A stretch of 64,000 bases of DNA from positions 1-64,000 of the forward strand of contig JAKSYS010000328.1 of the NCBI GenBank assembly GCA_022925895.1. Reading direction: 5' to 3'. Position 1 is the stretch's first letter. Every line of letters begins with the position of its first letter. Shown here one piece after another: positions 1-10,410 of this stretch. This stretch comes from Fragilaria crotonensis (lineage: Eukaryota > Bacillariophyta > Fragilariophyceae > Fragilariales > Fragilariaceae). Position numbers and translations under genes: made by a program. The notes beneath the pieces are model-generated. The model was given only the letters and a program-made list of their open reading frames with translations. It had not been told where the DNA came from and ran no database searches.

Positions 1-737
1 TTTGTGGTCAACGAGTTTTCGAGTGAACTCTTTAGCTTCATCGCCAAAAGGCATCGAAGGGTTTCCAAACTTGGCTAATTTCATTGAGACATGACCAGTG
101 AGTGTGCTGCAAGGCTCTTCGCCTTCTCCATGCCAACGAACTTACCTATTTCTGGACAATCAACTCCATACACGCGAACGGCAATGGTATTGTCTGATAG
201 GCGACCATCGTATTGTTTCCCGATGGACAGAGGATAGTATGGATAGTGTCTGAGAATAGATCTTTTCGTTAGATAACATTCCATCTTCAGCAACGATTGG
301 CACCATAATCGAGAAAAGTTTTCAGACGCCTCCTTCCACTCACCTCACACGAAAGGTATCACCATCGGTAATCTTTTCCACGCGACCGTAGATAACATCA
401 TGCCGGTTGAAGGCTTCAACAGGAATCTCTCCCGCTGTATGGAACTGAATTATCATCAAGGATCAAAGACAAATGTGCATTGATGAGTGCGATTCAATGA
501 TATTGGACAAAAAAGACGGACAGCCAGGTAGCGGCTCTAACATACTTGTCGAAAGGGCATAATGGATTCAGCCCGAAGAGGAGTGATGGCAGAGTAAGCA
601 ATGACAGAAGCAGCAACAGCGGCTGTTGCGGCTTTGTAGAATTGTGAGCCACGCATCGAAGTTCGCAGGTATACCTGGTACAAGTACAAGAACTTGACGA
701 TGAAAATGTGTGATATGGACAGTGCGGACAACCACAT
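1..737 (-). CDS. Staphylococcal-nuclease-fold (TNase/SNc) protein, 3' end outside the window
   Basis: Four exons can be joined by GT-AG introns: 737-546, 444-344, 249-146 and 74-1, the last running off the left edge. The spliced protein shows the nuclease core: DGDTFRVR, where the first Asp is the usual metal ligand, then VRVYGVDCPEI with the conserved Arg, then FGNPSMPFGDEA. In this family the fold cleaves phosphodiester bonds with Ca2+ and two arginines; the second catalytic region lies beyond the edge. The N-terminus is hydrophobic, with a membrane-type segment just before the domain, so membrane anchoring or secretion is likely. The first in-frame ATG is at 737; another at 656 (MRGSQFYKAA) is also reasonable. 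A DNA element begins at 780, only about 40 bp upstream. Family call is firm; substrate and location are not known. Confidence 0.8.
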
Positions 738-779
738 CGCCTGCGGATCCAACGACAAAAACAACTAAAATTCAAATTA

Positions 780-2105
780 GAGAGATCCTCTTTTTATTGT
801 TTACAGAACGGAACCCGTAACCTTACGAAGATTTGGCGTCTTTTTGTTACAGTAATTTACATTGTAAATTTATGTCCTCTTTTTAGAAAATACAAGATGA
901 ATTTCATTACTCAGATTCCTTCGAAATTTCTCGTATCATTCAACAAGATTCCGTTTTTTTCACAACACATGGACTCTCGGACTCGCAGTTACTTTGAGTC
1001 TTTGAGATCATACAACAGCAAGTATGACATACATCGACTCCATCACTCCGTCCATCGGTGTTGTCCAATCTCTTCGTACGTAGTATAAAAAGTAGGATCT
1101 TGATTGACTATTTATCACAACTGCTACTCTAGTTCCTTCGCTGTTTTTCTGCCCTTTGACAAATGCTGCTGAAAATTTTTGAACATGTCGGCTTTTTGCA
1201 GCTTCATTTCCTGCTTTTCAATTTGATCAGCCTGTCCTGTTGAACATCCTTCATTTGAAGATGTTTGGTCCATGCAATCTGGAGTGAGTGAGGTTGCGTC
1301 CAACTGGCATTCCACTTCACGGTTGTCATCGTCGATTTAACCAGCAAAGAAATCACCAGTGCCTGCGATAGGTTTCGCCTGTTTCTATGGATGTAGAAAT
1401 CATCCACAAGACCGACCTCTTGCATCGTTTCCTTTCATTGGATCAAAACGTCACTTTTCAAGCTTGACTGTCACCGAAGTACTTGGGCATTGGTATCCTC
1501 CTTGTTGCTTTCAGAGCTAAGCCACATACAGTGGCCGATACTTAGCCAGCGACATCCATCTGCCTTCAGTACAAGATGTCAAATTTCTTGTGTCCACGCC
1601 ACCGCAGATAGATGTCGTTTCTTCCGTTGAATCACTCGAAACAAGGGCAATCGAATGACCTACATAGCGATGTGGTTGCTCTTAGAACAACCACATCGCA
1701 ATAGCGAACGACATCGTCGAGTTCCGATGAGGACTAAATACGAGATACAAGTTTTGTGTGTCGCGAACTCCCGGTGACATGCAAACCGCGCCGCCTCATG
1801 TCAAGTACCGGTACTGTAGCGCAGCAAGATGAAAAGTCAACAAACTCTAGTAGAAGGCCGTATGCTGATGTACACAAATCATTTTCCACGTGGAAGTAAT
1901 TTCTGACCAAAGTAAACACGTGGAACGGAATTTGCTCAGTGTCAAGTCGAAGGGAAATTCGGGCTTCAAATTTACCAAAGGACCCCAAAATTCATGAAGT
2001 TAAGGGAAAATTGAATCTCAATTTTACGAAGCTGAGGACCCAGAACCGGTACTGGGTCCGGAGTTCTGTAAATTTGTAGTGTAAAAATTCAAAAGAGGAT
2101 CTCTC
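780..2105. mobile_element. Non-autonomous DNA transposon with TA target duplication
   Basis: The ends are inverted repeats: GAGAGATCCTCTTTT at 780 and its reverse complement ending at 2105, with weaker similarity continuing inward for about 15 bp more. A TA dinucleotide flanks both sides (778-779 and 2106-2107), as expected for a Tc1/mariner-type insertion. The 1.3 kb interior holds only short open frames (at most about 84 codons) that I do not recognise, so it looks non-autonomous. The insertion lies immediately upstream of the nuclease gene. Confidence 0.65.
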
Positions 2106-2107
2106 TA

Positions 2108-2778
2108 TTAACTCGGACTACACACTACACGATGAGACGATGAGCTTGAGTGGCCTGACGATCCGGGATCCGATGTCCAGGGAGTATGGAGTACAAGTAC
2201 CAGGTAGTATTACAATCGTACTAGAGTACTTGTACTACATGTTCTCGCAAGTCGCAAGTTTAGATACTGGTACACTCTGACACTACGACATTTCAAAAAG
2301 AGTCCCATGCGTACCTCATTTGTACAGTACTGTACCAATATTTACTGTCGAATTGTGTTGAAGCAAAAAATGGATACTCCGAGTACCTGGTACATGGTAC
2401 TACGTAGTACAAGTTCTCGGATACCTGGTACTGGTACCAGAACTACCGTAGTATGACAAACTACTCGTATGAACATACGCAAGACGCAAGACAAAGGACA
2501 ATACTCATCCAATACGGAGTACTGGTACAGTAGTTACCTAATACTGCTGTGATGGGGGACCGCATATTTTGGCGCGTACAACTGAACGCCTACCACACAC
2601 ATGAGAACCCTCCACGAAATACTAAAATGAAAAATCAGTGAAAATTTCAGTTGTCGATGTCCACAACAGCTGGCGTTCAACACGAACCCCCCTCGATCCT
2701 AACACCCACAGCAGCCGACGTCGTAGTCGAGGATACAGATAACTGTCGATTCTCGTGTAACACCGTACAACAATTGCA
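2108..2778. other. GTAC-rich intergenic spacer
   Basis: No gene seen. From about 2185 to 2545 the sequence is dense in GTAC words in palindromic settings such as GTACCAGGTA, GTACTTGTAC and GGTACTGGTACC. It separates the transposon from the J-domain gene. Confidence 0.6.
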
Positions 2779-4289
2779 ATGACGATTTCAGCATTAAGAG
2801 CCCGCCTCTCTCTGTTGTTATACTTTCTTTCATTGCGAGTATGGGCTTTCGCCCCTAATCTCCCCCATCGCCTGTTAAGTGTTACGCAATCACAGATACA
2901 CACGGCAACTAACAGCGGCGTAGGTGAAGCGGATCTCGATCTCGTTCCGAAGGGCAAACGTAATTTCTACGAGATATTAGGTGCCAGTCCCAACGCCTCA
3001 AAAGTAGAACTGAAGCAAAGTTACATCAAAATGGCACGGGTGACGCATCCCGATGCATTGATAGGCACCAATAAAACTGAGGGAGGCGACACAAGCACTT
3101 CATTTTCAGAAATTGCCCAAGCGTGGAAGATTCTTTCAAATGACAAGGATCGCCGACGATATGATCGATCCCTAGTGGCTGAAGGCTTTAAGAAGAATGT
3201 TGAGAAAGTTGCCTCGAACGTGGTCGAAACTGCGGGACCTCGAGTTAAGAAGGCCTTTGATGATTTCGCAATGCCATTTTTGCGTCGCACGACCGTGACA
3301 ACTGTGGCGACAGTATCCGCGGCTGTCGACGTCTTGGGAAACGGCGAGAAAATGGATCTCGGATCGGCCGTCGTTTCTGGTATGAAGGCAGCTCGGGCTG
3401 CTGGGCGAGTCGTTGATGGCATTGAGTTTCGAGAGAAGAGCCTCGAACTAGAAGAACGGTAAGTTCGGATCACCGCAAAGTGACAAAACACGAGCTCCAC
3501 AACTTACATTTTCCCAGCGCTGCCAAGGAGATATCGAAAGTAGAGAAGATCAGCGCGGAATTGAACAAACTTATTGAGAAGCGATTGAACATATCGTTGG
3601 TCACACCGAACTCGGGCTTGACGGCAACTGAAGCGCGTCAAGTTTTGAATAGATTGAACACAACCGAGTCTTTTACCATGATGGAACGAATGGTTCTTAT
3701 GAAACATAATATTGAACGCGACATTAAGGACCTGGAAAGTGTTGAGACTGAATACTTCGCAAAAGTTGCGAACCAAGCGGATGCTGCCGAGAATTTGAGA
3801 TTCACTCAGGTCGCGCTGAAGCAAGCCGCCCGAGACGCGAAACAGGCGGTCCAGGACGAAATCAAAGCTCGCAAAGCATTGGAGGAAGCCCAAAGACGTG
3901 TGGCTGCAACAAAACTGAATGTCAACGACTTGTCGAAATCCTTTGCCAAGGTTCAAGCGCTGGAAGCCAAAGTGACCAACGAAGTCGAAATTGTTGCTGA
4001 ACTTGTTGCTAAACGGCAGGAAATCGTACGTACCTCCCTGAGGAAAAAGGAGCTCGAAATTGAAAAGGAACGCCGGCAAAGAGAAGGCGAACAGATACAA
4101 AACCCGCCAAACTTACCTCTTGTTGAAGAGACTGGTTTTATTGAAGTTATCGACGCTCTTCGGGAAGAGGAATTCCTTCTTCAGGCCGAGAAGGATCAAC
4201 TCTCAGAAACGGTGGCTCGGTTGCTCTCCAGATCTGAGAAATTGAAATCGCGAGCGGCTCAAACGGACGAAGCCAAGGGAAAAGGTTAA
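2779..4289 (+). CDS. Plastid-targeted J-domain (DnaJ-like) protein with coiled-coil C-terminus
   Basis: Exon 1 is 2779-3458 and exon 2 is 3518-4289, joined over a 59 bp GT-AG intron to give 483 aa. Residues 1-26 form a hydrophobic signal ending in VWAFAP, matching the ASAFAP-type import motif of secondary plastids, so the product probably goes to the plastid. The J domain spans about residues 62-130 and keeps the HPD tripeptide (90-92) that stimulates Hsp70 ATPase. The rest of exon 1 is Ala/Val-rich; exon 2 is almost all charged heptad-like sequence, a long coiled coil. It may be an Hsp70 co-chaperone with a structural or membrane-remodelling role; the client is unknown. The unspliced frame stops just after the donor site, which supports the intron. 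Confidence 0.85.
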
Positions 4290-4452
4290 TCCCCTCTTGT
4301 ATTGGCAGCAACCTTTAGAGACTTTACTGTAGACTTACTACACTCATTCTTTCATTACGACAGACGCTAGTCTGATCTACAACATGAAATGATATACAAA
4401 ATGAAAGGACATACTAGGTGGCGCTGAAGAAGTAAATGTAAAATCCACCATT

Positions 4453-5373
4453 CTAGAAGTAATCTCTTTCCATTTTCTCCATGAAGTTAGTGAGTTCGTC
4501 CAAAGAATCGTCGAACGTTTCGTGTGCATGGAATTCAGAATGTAGGTTTGCAGCCAATTCTTTCCAGCAGGAGCCTTCATCGTTCAAAGAAGTGTGGCAT
4601 TCATCGAGAAGAGGGCTGATTACGGCTGGTCCACACCTTGGAGAGGAGTCAACCATGGCGCCGCTTCCCGGGAAAGTCATCGAGATCACTTGATCAGATT
4701 CTGGTAGAGTCACGGGAGAATTTGGTCCCCAGTCAGGACTTCCGTTTCTCTTCCTGAACTGACTACTAAGGCACAAGGCATCCTGCATAATTTGACGAAG
4801 TGATTGAGAGGTATCGTCCGAGGCCTCAAACGTGGAGCGATCCAAATTCATCACAACAGCCGAGGTAGCCTTCAACGTCGGTGAGACATTTGTGACTGGT
4901 TTCTTTGATTTTTGCTTGGGAGCTTGAGTGCTTCTCCAAACAGACATTTCTTGGCGGTAGCGCAGCTTCTCGATCTTCGCCTGCTCCTCAAAGACAGACT
5001 TTTCGGCGTTGTCCAGTACCTTCCACTTGCTTGCGATGTCGCGGGCAAGGCCAGCAAACCCGATACCCACTGCCTTGCCACTTCGCCCCAGCCGTGGGTT
5101 CGGTCCTTCCGAAATAGATGCCACAATTCTCTGTCGTTCGCTCTTGAAGAAAAGATTGTACGCAGAGAGAGGCCTTCGAGGCATGTCTTTAGGCTTCTTC
5201 CAGTTTTTTTGTTTTGTGGTTGCAGCTTCATCGTGATACAAATGTGCCACATTCTGAGGCGCCTTGGGAGAACTCAACAATGCCTCGATTCCTTTGGTAG
5301 TGCACCAGTTTGAATCTGAAGCAATTCGTTGAGCTTCCTCCAGCACGCAGAGTAGACTTTCCATGGCGTCCAT
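4453..5373 (-). CDS. HMG-box protein
   Basis: About 306 aa from the ATG at 5373; the frame stays open a little further upstream but only from a TTG. An HMG box lies at about residues 61-147: a basic entry (KKPKDMPRRPLSAY), then LFFKSERQRI, and the closing helix KWKVLDNAEKSVFEEQAK. The box carries a Gly/Arg-rich insertion (about 88-105) between helices 1 and 2, longer than in canonical boxes. The family bends DNA in chromatin or acts in transcription. The C-terminal half is acidic/Ser-rich and not recognisable. It converges with the J-domain gene, 163 bp away. An additional upstream exon cannot be excluded. Confidence 0.78.
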   Translation of the reverse strand: MDAMESLLCVLEEAQRIASDSNWCTTKGIEALLSSPKAPQNVAHLYHDEAATTKQKNWKKPKDMPRRPLSAYNLFFKSERQRIVASISEGPNPRLGRSGKAVGIGFAGLARDIASKWKVLDNAEKSVFEEQAKIEKLRYRQEMSVWRSTQAPKQKSKKPVTNVSPTLKATSAVVMNLDRSTFEASDDTSQSLRQIMQDALCLSSQFRKRNGSPDWGPNSPVTLPESDQVISMTFPGSGAMVDSSPRCGPAVISPLLDECHTSLNDEGSCWKELAANLHSEFHAHETFDDSLDELTNFMEKMERDYF

Positions 5374-7753
5374 ATCAGATAATTCGGCTACAAATCTGGC
5401 GAGCAAATGATGTTATGATCCGAAGTTATGAAAAGTGATGATAAACCAGTCACACTCCCATTTCATAAAGCAATCCTATTGGGTCGATCAATTCCTTATT
5501 GTGGTCTCAGGGTCTTGTACTGTGACTACAAGAGAAGACGTCGAATACTAAGAGCTTATGTGGCCGAGGAGGTGTGTTAAGCCTTCGGCACTATCAATCG
5601 AGAAGAACAAGTTAAATCCCTACATGATGTCCAACCGTGTCGTGACATTATTCCGATTGCGATGACTACATAAGCCCTGCTCGTCCTTCGGCCGTAGATC
5701 AAAGTGCACCGGACAAGCACCGGTCGTGTCGCGCGCCGATGGATTGGACTTATGCCGTTTGTATGCAGTACGATACCAATGTATAATGTCACACACATGA
5801 TGTGAGGCAGGTGTGCGTTTCCTGGAGGTTCCGGAATATCTTCTTTTCGAGGACGCTTCTGTCGACCGACATGAAAAAATAAGTGAAAACGGATAAACGA
5901 GTTTATTGATTTTCCGACGGAATTTCGAACCTGACATATGGACTAAAGTTTTCAGATCAAATATGAATTCACCTCTCTGGAATACTAGAAATGTTCGTTC
6001 GACAAATTCGCCGTGACAAAAAGGGGAAAGAAGGCTTGGAAAAATGCACAGGCAACGACTTCTGTATGACAATCCAATGAATGCATTCTTCACGTTTGAT
6101 TCTTAAGGAATTTACTTGAGATACTCCGAAGCACATGAATGGAACCCTTTAATTAGGAATCGTCGAGATACATTTTTTTGTGGCAGTTTCTTAAATTTTC
6201 TTAAGTTTTCTCATACTTTCTTAAGAAACTTTAAGAAGATTTAAGTAGCTTAAAAAATCTTAAATATTCTACGTGAATCTGGTAATAAAATCGCTCCTTC
6301 TTAAATTTTCTTAAATAATCTCAAACTTTCTCAATCGGACGTGAGAAAATAGAAGTTGCTCATATTTTCTTAAACTTTCTCATACTTTCTCAACCCTTCC
6401 TTAAGCAAGATTCCTATGTGTAACTCTTGTTCCAAAACAATTTGTCCGAACGATGGCCTAGGACAATATGAAATGATTATAGTGTATGCATAGAACAAGA
6501 GATCGTGTGTAGGAATGGTACGATACAAATAGTTGATAGTCCATCAGATTATATACTGTCTTTCTCGATTTGTACATACAAAAGTGAGGTGTGTCACGTT
6601 TTGACACTAGATTTGATCGTGAATTACACATTTTCGTGGTTTAGACATTTTTTGTATGCACTTACACATTCTTCCAAAACTGTACGGAGTACGATAATCG
6701 GTGTACACGATTTAGAAGGAATTCCGGAACCTCCTGTTTACAGATGTCTCAGGTACGTCACTGTAATACTACTTGGGATAGCCGGTCGTGCTAGCGCGAT
6801 TTGGTCCACATAAATGGGGAGGATTCTCGAGTTGTGCCAACTTGAATGTCGAACCATGGTTCGAATATGCGTGCTGCGCATGCTTTCCCAGATTGGACGT
6901 ATAATAAGCAGCGGTAGGTCTCATTCATTCTGAATCAGTCCTGCCTCCAGCCCCAGAGCATGTCCGAAAAGAGAATAATGACTTTTTTCATTGCCCCAAG
7001 ACGGGGCTTAGACCAATGTTAGTTACAGTGGAGTATCTTGTTTCGGTTCATTCTTTTGTTTTCGAAGTGCTATCACACAGACTGCAATGCTCCTGTCGCC
7101 ATGAAAAATGAGACATCGGTGATGCGAGTTTAACAATGAGCGGTAAGTTTGTATAGCAGTTATCATCGTAGGTCTAGTGCTCAATGCTTTATACGGAAAG
7201 CAAACGGAAAGCCTATGATCAGGGTTGTAGTATTAGTGCACTGTACCAGGTGGCACAATGCGAACACGTGTGTGTATTCATGGTTCATAGCTTATAGCTT
7301 ATGCTTCCTACGTAGTACAACTCCATTCGACTCTAGTAGTAGAAGATGAACCAAGGCATAAACTCTAAAAGGGGCTTGGGTGCAAAATGACCATCATGCC
7401 CTTTCTATCGCGTGTACACGTAGGTGAACGGTTAGGTGTGAGTACGAGCGCGTACGAGGGCAGAGTAGCTGGTACTTGTACTTGAAATCTTGGACAACAA
7501 CGGGACCGAAGACTTTATCGACGTACCGCGTCACTTCGCATTATTGTTCCGAAGCCGGTCCCTTTTTTCGATGGTGGATAACTGGCTTCACGACCTGAGT
7601 CAATGAGGTGTACATGCCCTAGGCGTTTCCAACACAGATATTGGCATCGGCGGATCGTGCCGACTGGCCAGCGACGGAACCATCGGCATATATCTGATGC
7701 AACAACAAGTGCTTTATCATCAGCCTCAGTCACCATCGGTCACTATCCCATTG
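5374..7753. other. Gene-free stretch with an AT-rich TTAAG repeat block
   Basis: No convincing gene. Short open frames at 5577-6093 (-) and 6505-6813 (+) show no recognisable motif. Positions 6170-6420 are a block of CTTAAA/TTTCTTAA words in both orientations, listed separately. A few GTAC words occur near 7450-7490. Confidence 0.5.
6180..6415. repeat. Degenerate TTTTCTTAAA repeat block
   Basis: About 235 bp built from variants of CTTAAATTTTCTTAA, CTCATACTTTCTTAA and the complementary TTTAAGAAGATTTAAG. Copies occur on both strands, so the block can fold back on itself. No coding potential. Confidence 0.6.
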
Positions 7754-8566
7754 TCACTCCGCTTCTGCCTCATCGCCTTCTGTCCCGAGAGTAACCCACC
7801 AGCTGGTGAGCCCAAGACCATCCTCGCAAATTGAGGCCACGATATGCATACTCGCGGGAACAGAATGCAAATCACTTAGATCAATGGACGTGCTTCGTTT
7901 TCTCACAGGTCGATTATCCATAATATCGCTGGCACTACCCACGCTAATACTACGTTCTCCGCTTGGAATTCTGATTGAATGAGCGGTCGTTGTGGTTGTC
8001 GCCTGCACCCCTTTTGCTGTATTCGTCACCTGAGTGAAATTGATTGATTTCACTTTAAATCTTATCTCAGCCCCAAGTTCCATGTCGAATCGACTTTCCT
8101 CCAACAGCTCCTTCCCGCCTTCTTGTTGTACACCATCGTCTGGCGCCTCTTGGTCGTCGTCCTCATAATTGGGGGTCCAAATCCATAGTCCCGATTCTTT
8201 CTCAAAGCGACTAGGTCGCAGCATCCAATACGCCGGGATGAAGATGTCGTCAAAAAATCCCATGCTAACATGCAGACCTTCCGCACTCGACTTGGATATG
8301 GTCCCCAAACAAACCTCGTCAACAAATGGCCGAAACACAATCAGCCGAACTATTATTTCGTGATGAGCCCCGCCGTCTCCAGCTGCGCAAACTCCGTCTC
8401 CAACTTGCAATGCATCACCATAACGGCCTATCACGAGCCCAACATCCATAACAACGCGGTTGGGGTACTTTTTGTCCATTTCACTGTGCACACTAATGAG
8501 TGTTGGTTGTGCAAGCATCGTCGGAGGAATGCGAACTGTGTCCGCTATCGTTGCCAATACGAACAT
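7754..8566 (-). CDS. RPC25: RNA polymerase III subunit RPC25/RPC8 (POLR3H, Rpb7-like)
   Basis: 270 aa starting MFVLATIADTVRIPP, the characteristic first residues of the Pol III homologue of Rpb7. An N-terminal SHS2-like half (about 1-80) is followed by an OB/S1-like half with EGLHVSMGFFDDIFIP and the GLWIWTP strand, both typical of the family. This subunit pairs with RPC17 to form the stalk needed for initiation on tRNA and 5S genes. The protein is longer than usual (about 204-210 aa) because of an acidic and then Ser/Thr-rich insertion at about 150-245. The start at 8566 is chosen because homologues begin exactly there; the frame is open further upstream but without similarity. Confidence 0.9.
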   Translation of the reverse strand: MFVLATIADTVRIPPTMLAQPTLISVHSEMDKKYPNRVVMDVGLVIGRYGDALQVGDGVCAAGDGGAHHEIIVRLIVFRPFVDEVCLGTISKSSAEGLHVSMGFFDDIFIPAYWMLRPSRFEKESGLWIWTPNYEDDDQEAPDDGVQQEGGKELLEESRFDMELGAEIRFKVKSINFTQVTNTAKGVQATTTTTAHSIRIPSGERSISVGSASDIMDNRPVRKRSTSIDLSDLHSVPASMHIVASICEDGLGLTSWWVTLGTEGDEAEAE

Positions 8567-8970
8567 TCTCTGTTTACCTAGTAAGTGTGTGCGAGAGCAG
8601 CTCGGATGTCGGAGATGATGAGTATGACGGAGAACACCTTCGAGGCCCCGGGCTCGTTGGGGAAGATTCAATTGTGTCATCGTTTCAAATTCAGATAAAT
8701 TTCTAAGGCGTAGACAATGGTTCGTCTGCATGCTGTACGTTGTTGATTTGCATCTTTTCCGCACGACCCAATTATATTTCGATTATTTCGAGTACTGTAC
8801 AGTGCAGTAGGGTTCTGGAAGTATTGTACTGTAAAAAATATATGCATACACATTCTGCAAACTGTATTCTGTGTTCTGTACGACCTCAGAGACGGGTCGA
8901 CGGGTACAGTTGTACCGTACTATCACGAAAATCACATGGGTTACTACCTGCTCAACCCTGAAAACGACAA
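8567..8970. other. Intergenic spacer with GTAC words
   Basis: About 400 bp between two minus-strand genes. It contains GTACTGTACAGTGC-like words near 8790-8920 and no gene. It must hold the RPC25 promoter and the 3' end of the RRM gene upstream. Confidence 0.5.
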
Positions 8971-9738
8971 CTATTTTCTTCGTCTATTCATGATGATCGC
9001 AGCCCGTCGATTTCTTTCTTGTTTGGTCAGCTTCCGATCGGCATCAGCTTTCGTTTCCACCTCGGATCTGGCCTTTTTAGGCCTCTTGTCTTTCTTACCA
9101 ACAGCGTCATCGCCGTCTCGTTTCCGACCGTTTCCCCTGGGCATTCTTTTTTCCTTCGCTTCGTCGTCTTTAGTCGATCCGCCTTTCACCTTGGCGGCGT
9201 CTTGTCTTTCCTTTTCCTTTCTAATTTTTTCAGCGACCAGCTCCTTTGTTCGTTCGACGATATCGGCGAGCTCCTCTTTTGTTTTCGTCGGTCGAACATT
9301 TATTCTGCGACCTAGTAGCACTCGTCTATCCAGGGCTAGAGCCATGTCGTACGATTTCTTGTCGGCAACATCGACAAACGCAACGCCTCGAAACGTTTTC
9401 TCACTACCGGAACGATCGTACACCTTGCGCACGGATGTCAAGATGCATCCACTTTTCTCGAAGAGAGTACGAATGTCATACTCCTTAGTATCGAAAGACA
9501 ACTGCGTCAAATGAAGTGAGAACGTGCTTTTGTCCTGATTTTGATCCACTTCTTCAGTTTCTTTGCGAGCCCATTGCGCAGCGGCGGCCAACAGTTCCTC
9601 GTCCTCTTCAGATTCGGAATCATCTCGCTTCGCCAGTGAGCTCGTCCTCGTTGATGCTTGGTCGCCCTTTGAAGTCTTATCGGGCTTGCCTCGCTTCTTG
9701 ATATCTAACTTCGTCGTCTTGGCGCTCTCGGTTAGCAT
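8971..9738 (-). CDS. RRM RNA-binding protein, probably nucleolar
   Basis: 255 aa from the ATG at 9738 (MLTESAKTTK). One RNA-recognition motif covers about residues 72-151: an RNP2-like strand FSLHLTQL and the RNP1-like FRGVAFVDV. It is preceded by an acidic Glu/Asp run (41-50) and followed by a strongly basic tail ending KQERNRRAAIIMNRRRK. This arrangement resembles small nucleolar or ribosome-biogenesis RRM proteins, but I cannot assign an orthologue. No intron is needed. Confidence 0.8.
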   Translation of the reverse strand: MLTESAKTTKLDIKKRGKPDKTSKGDQASTRTSSLAKRDDSESEEDEELLAAAAQWARKETEEVDQNQDKSTFSLHLTQLSFDTKEYDIRTLFEKSGCILTSVRKVYDRSGSEKTFRGVAFVDVADKKSYDMALALDRRVLLGRRINVRPTKTKEELADIVERTKELVAEKIRKEKERQDAAKVKGGSTKDDEAKEKRMPRGNGRKRDGDDAVGKKDKRPKKARSEVETKADADRKLTKQERNRRAAIIMNRRRK

Positions 9739-10410
9739 GACTATGCGACAAAGCGAGTGGTCGACGTTCTGGTGTGACGACAACCTATATGTGTTCGGTT
9801 GCCAAAAAAAGACGAAGGGAGCGCTACTGAAATGTGGAAATTTAAGTGGCGAGGGGCACCGCGCAACACAGTCGTAGGTTTCCGTAGTACTGGCACTGAG
9901 TACTTCTACTGTAGTATTAGAGTATCTGGTTGCGTTACTTTCGTTTAGAAAAGTCAGCGAGCAGCGTCTAATAACGCGAAGACGATCAACTTCCCTCTCT
10001 ACTTGAACCCGAAAATAGAATAATTCGAACTCCTAAAAAAATAGCTATTTTCGTTATTTTCGGATTTACACCGAAAAGTGAGGCCTATGGGATGTGGCCC
10101 TGTGGCTATAACGAGGATGATTTATGACCTTTTTTTCAGGCATTTTGCATCGAATGGACATACGACATACATGATACATGGTACCTGGTACTGGTACCTG
10201 GTACCTGGTACTCTAGTACTTGTACCGGGTACTGCACCAAATTGTCCCAATACTACGGTAGATGTACCAGTATCTTGTTCCGGTTCATCACACGACTCTG
10301 TTTCGTTCGTCCAATATAGAGGGCTTCTCAATTGCCCAGACATCAGAGCGAAGCAAATTTATGCATCACACAACACAGCCGACAATCCATCTCTACATCG
10401 CACCACAGCA
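9739..10410. promoter_or_regulatory. Shared upstream region with GTAC palindrome cluster
   Basis: This 672 bp spacer lies between the divergent RRM gene and WD40 gene. At 10175-10270 there is a dense run of GGTACCTGGTAC / GTACTGGTACC palindromes, part of the window-wide GTAC pattern. That it acts as a bidirectional control region is inferred from the gene arrangement. Confidence 0.45.

Noticed and set aside
897-1425. Short open frames inside the TA-flanked element as possible transposase remains
   Set aside because: Each is under 90 codons, shows no DDE/D-type motif and many begin at non-ATG codons.
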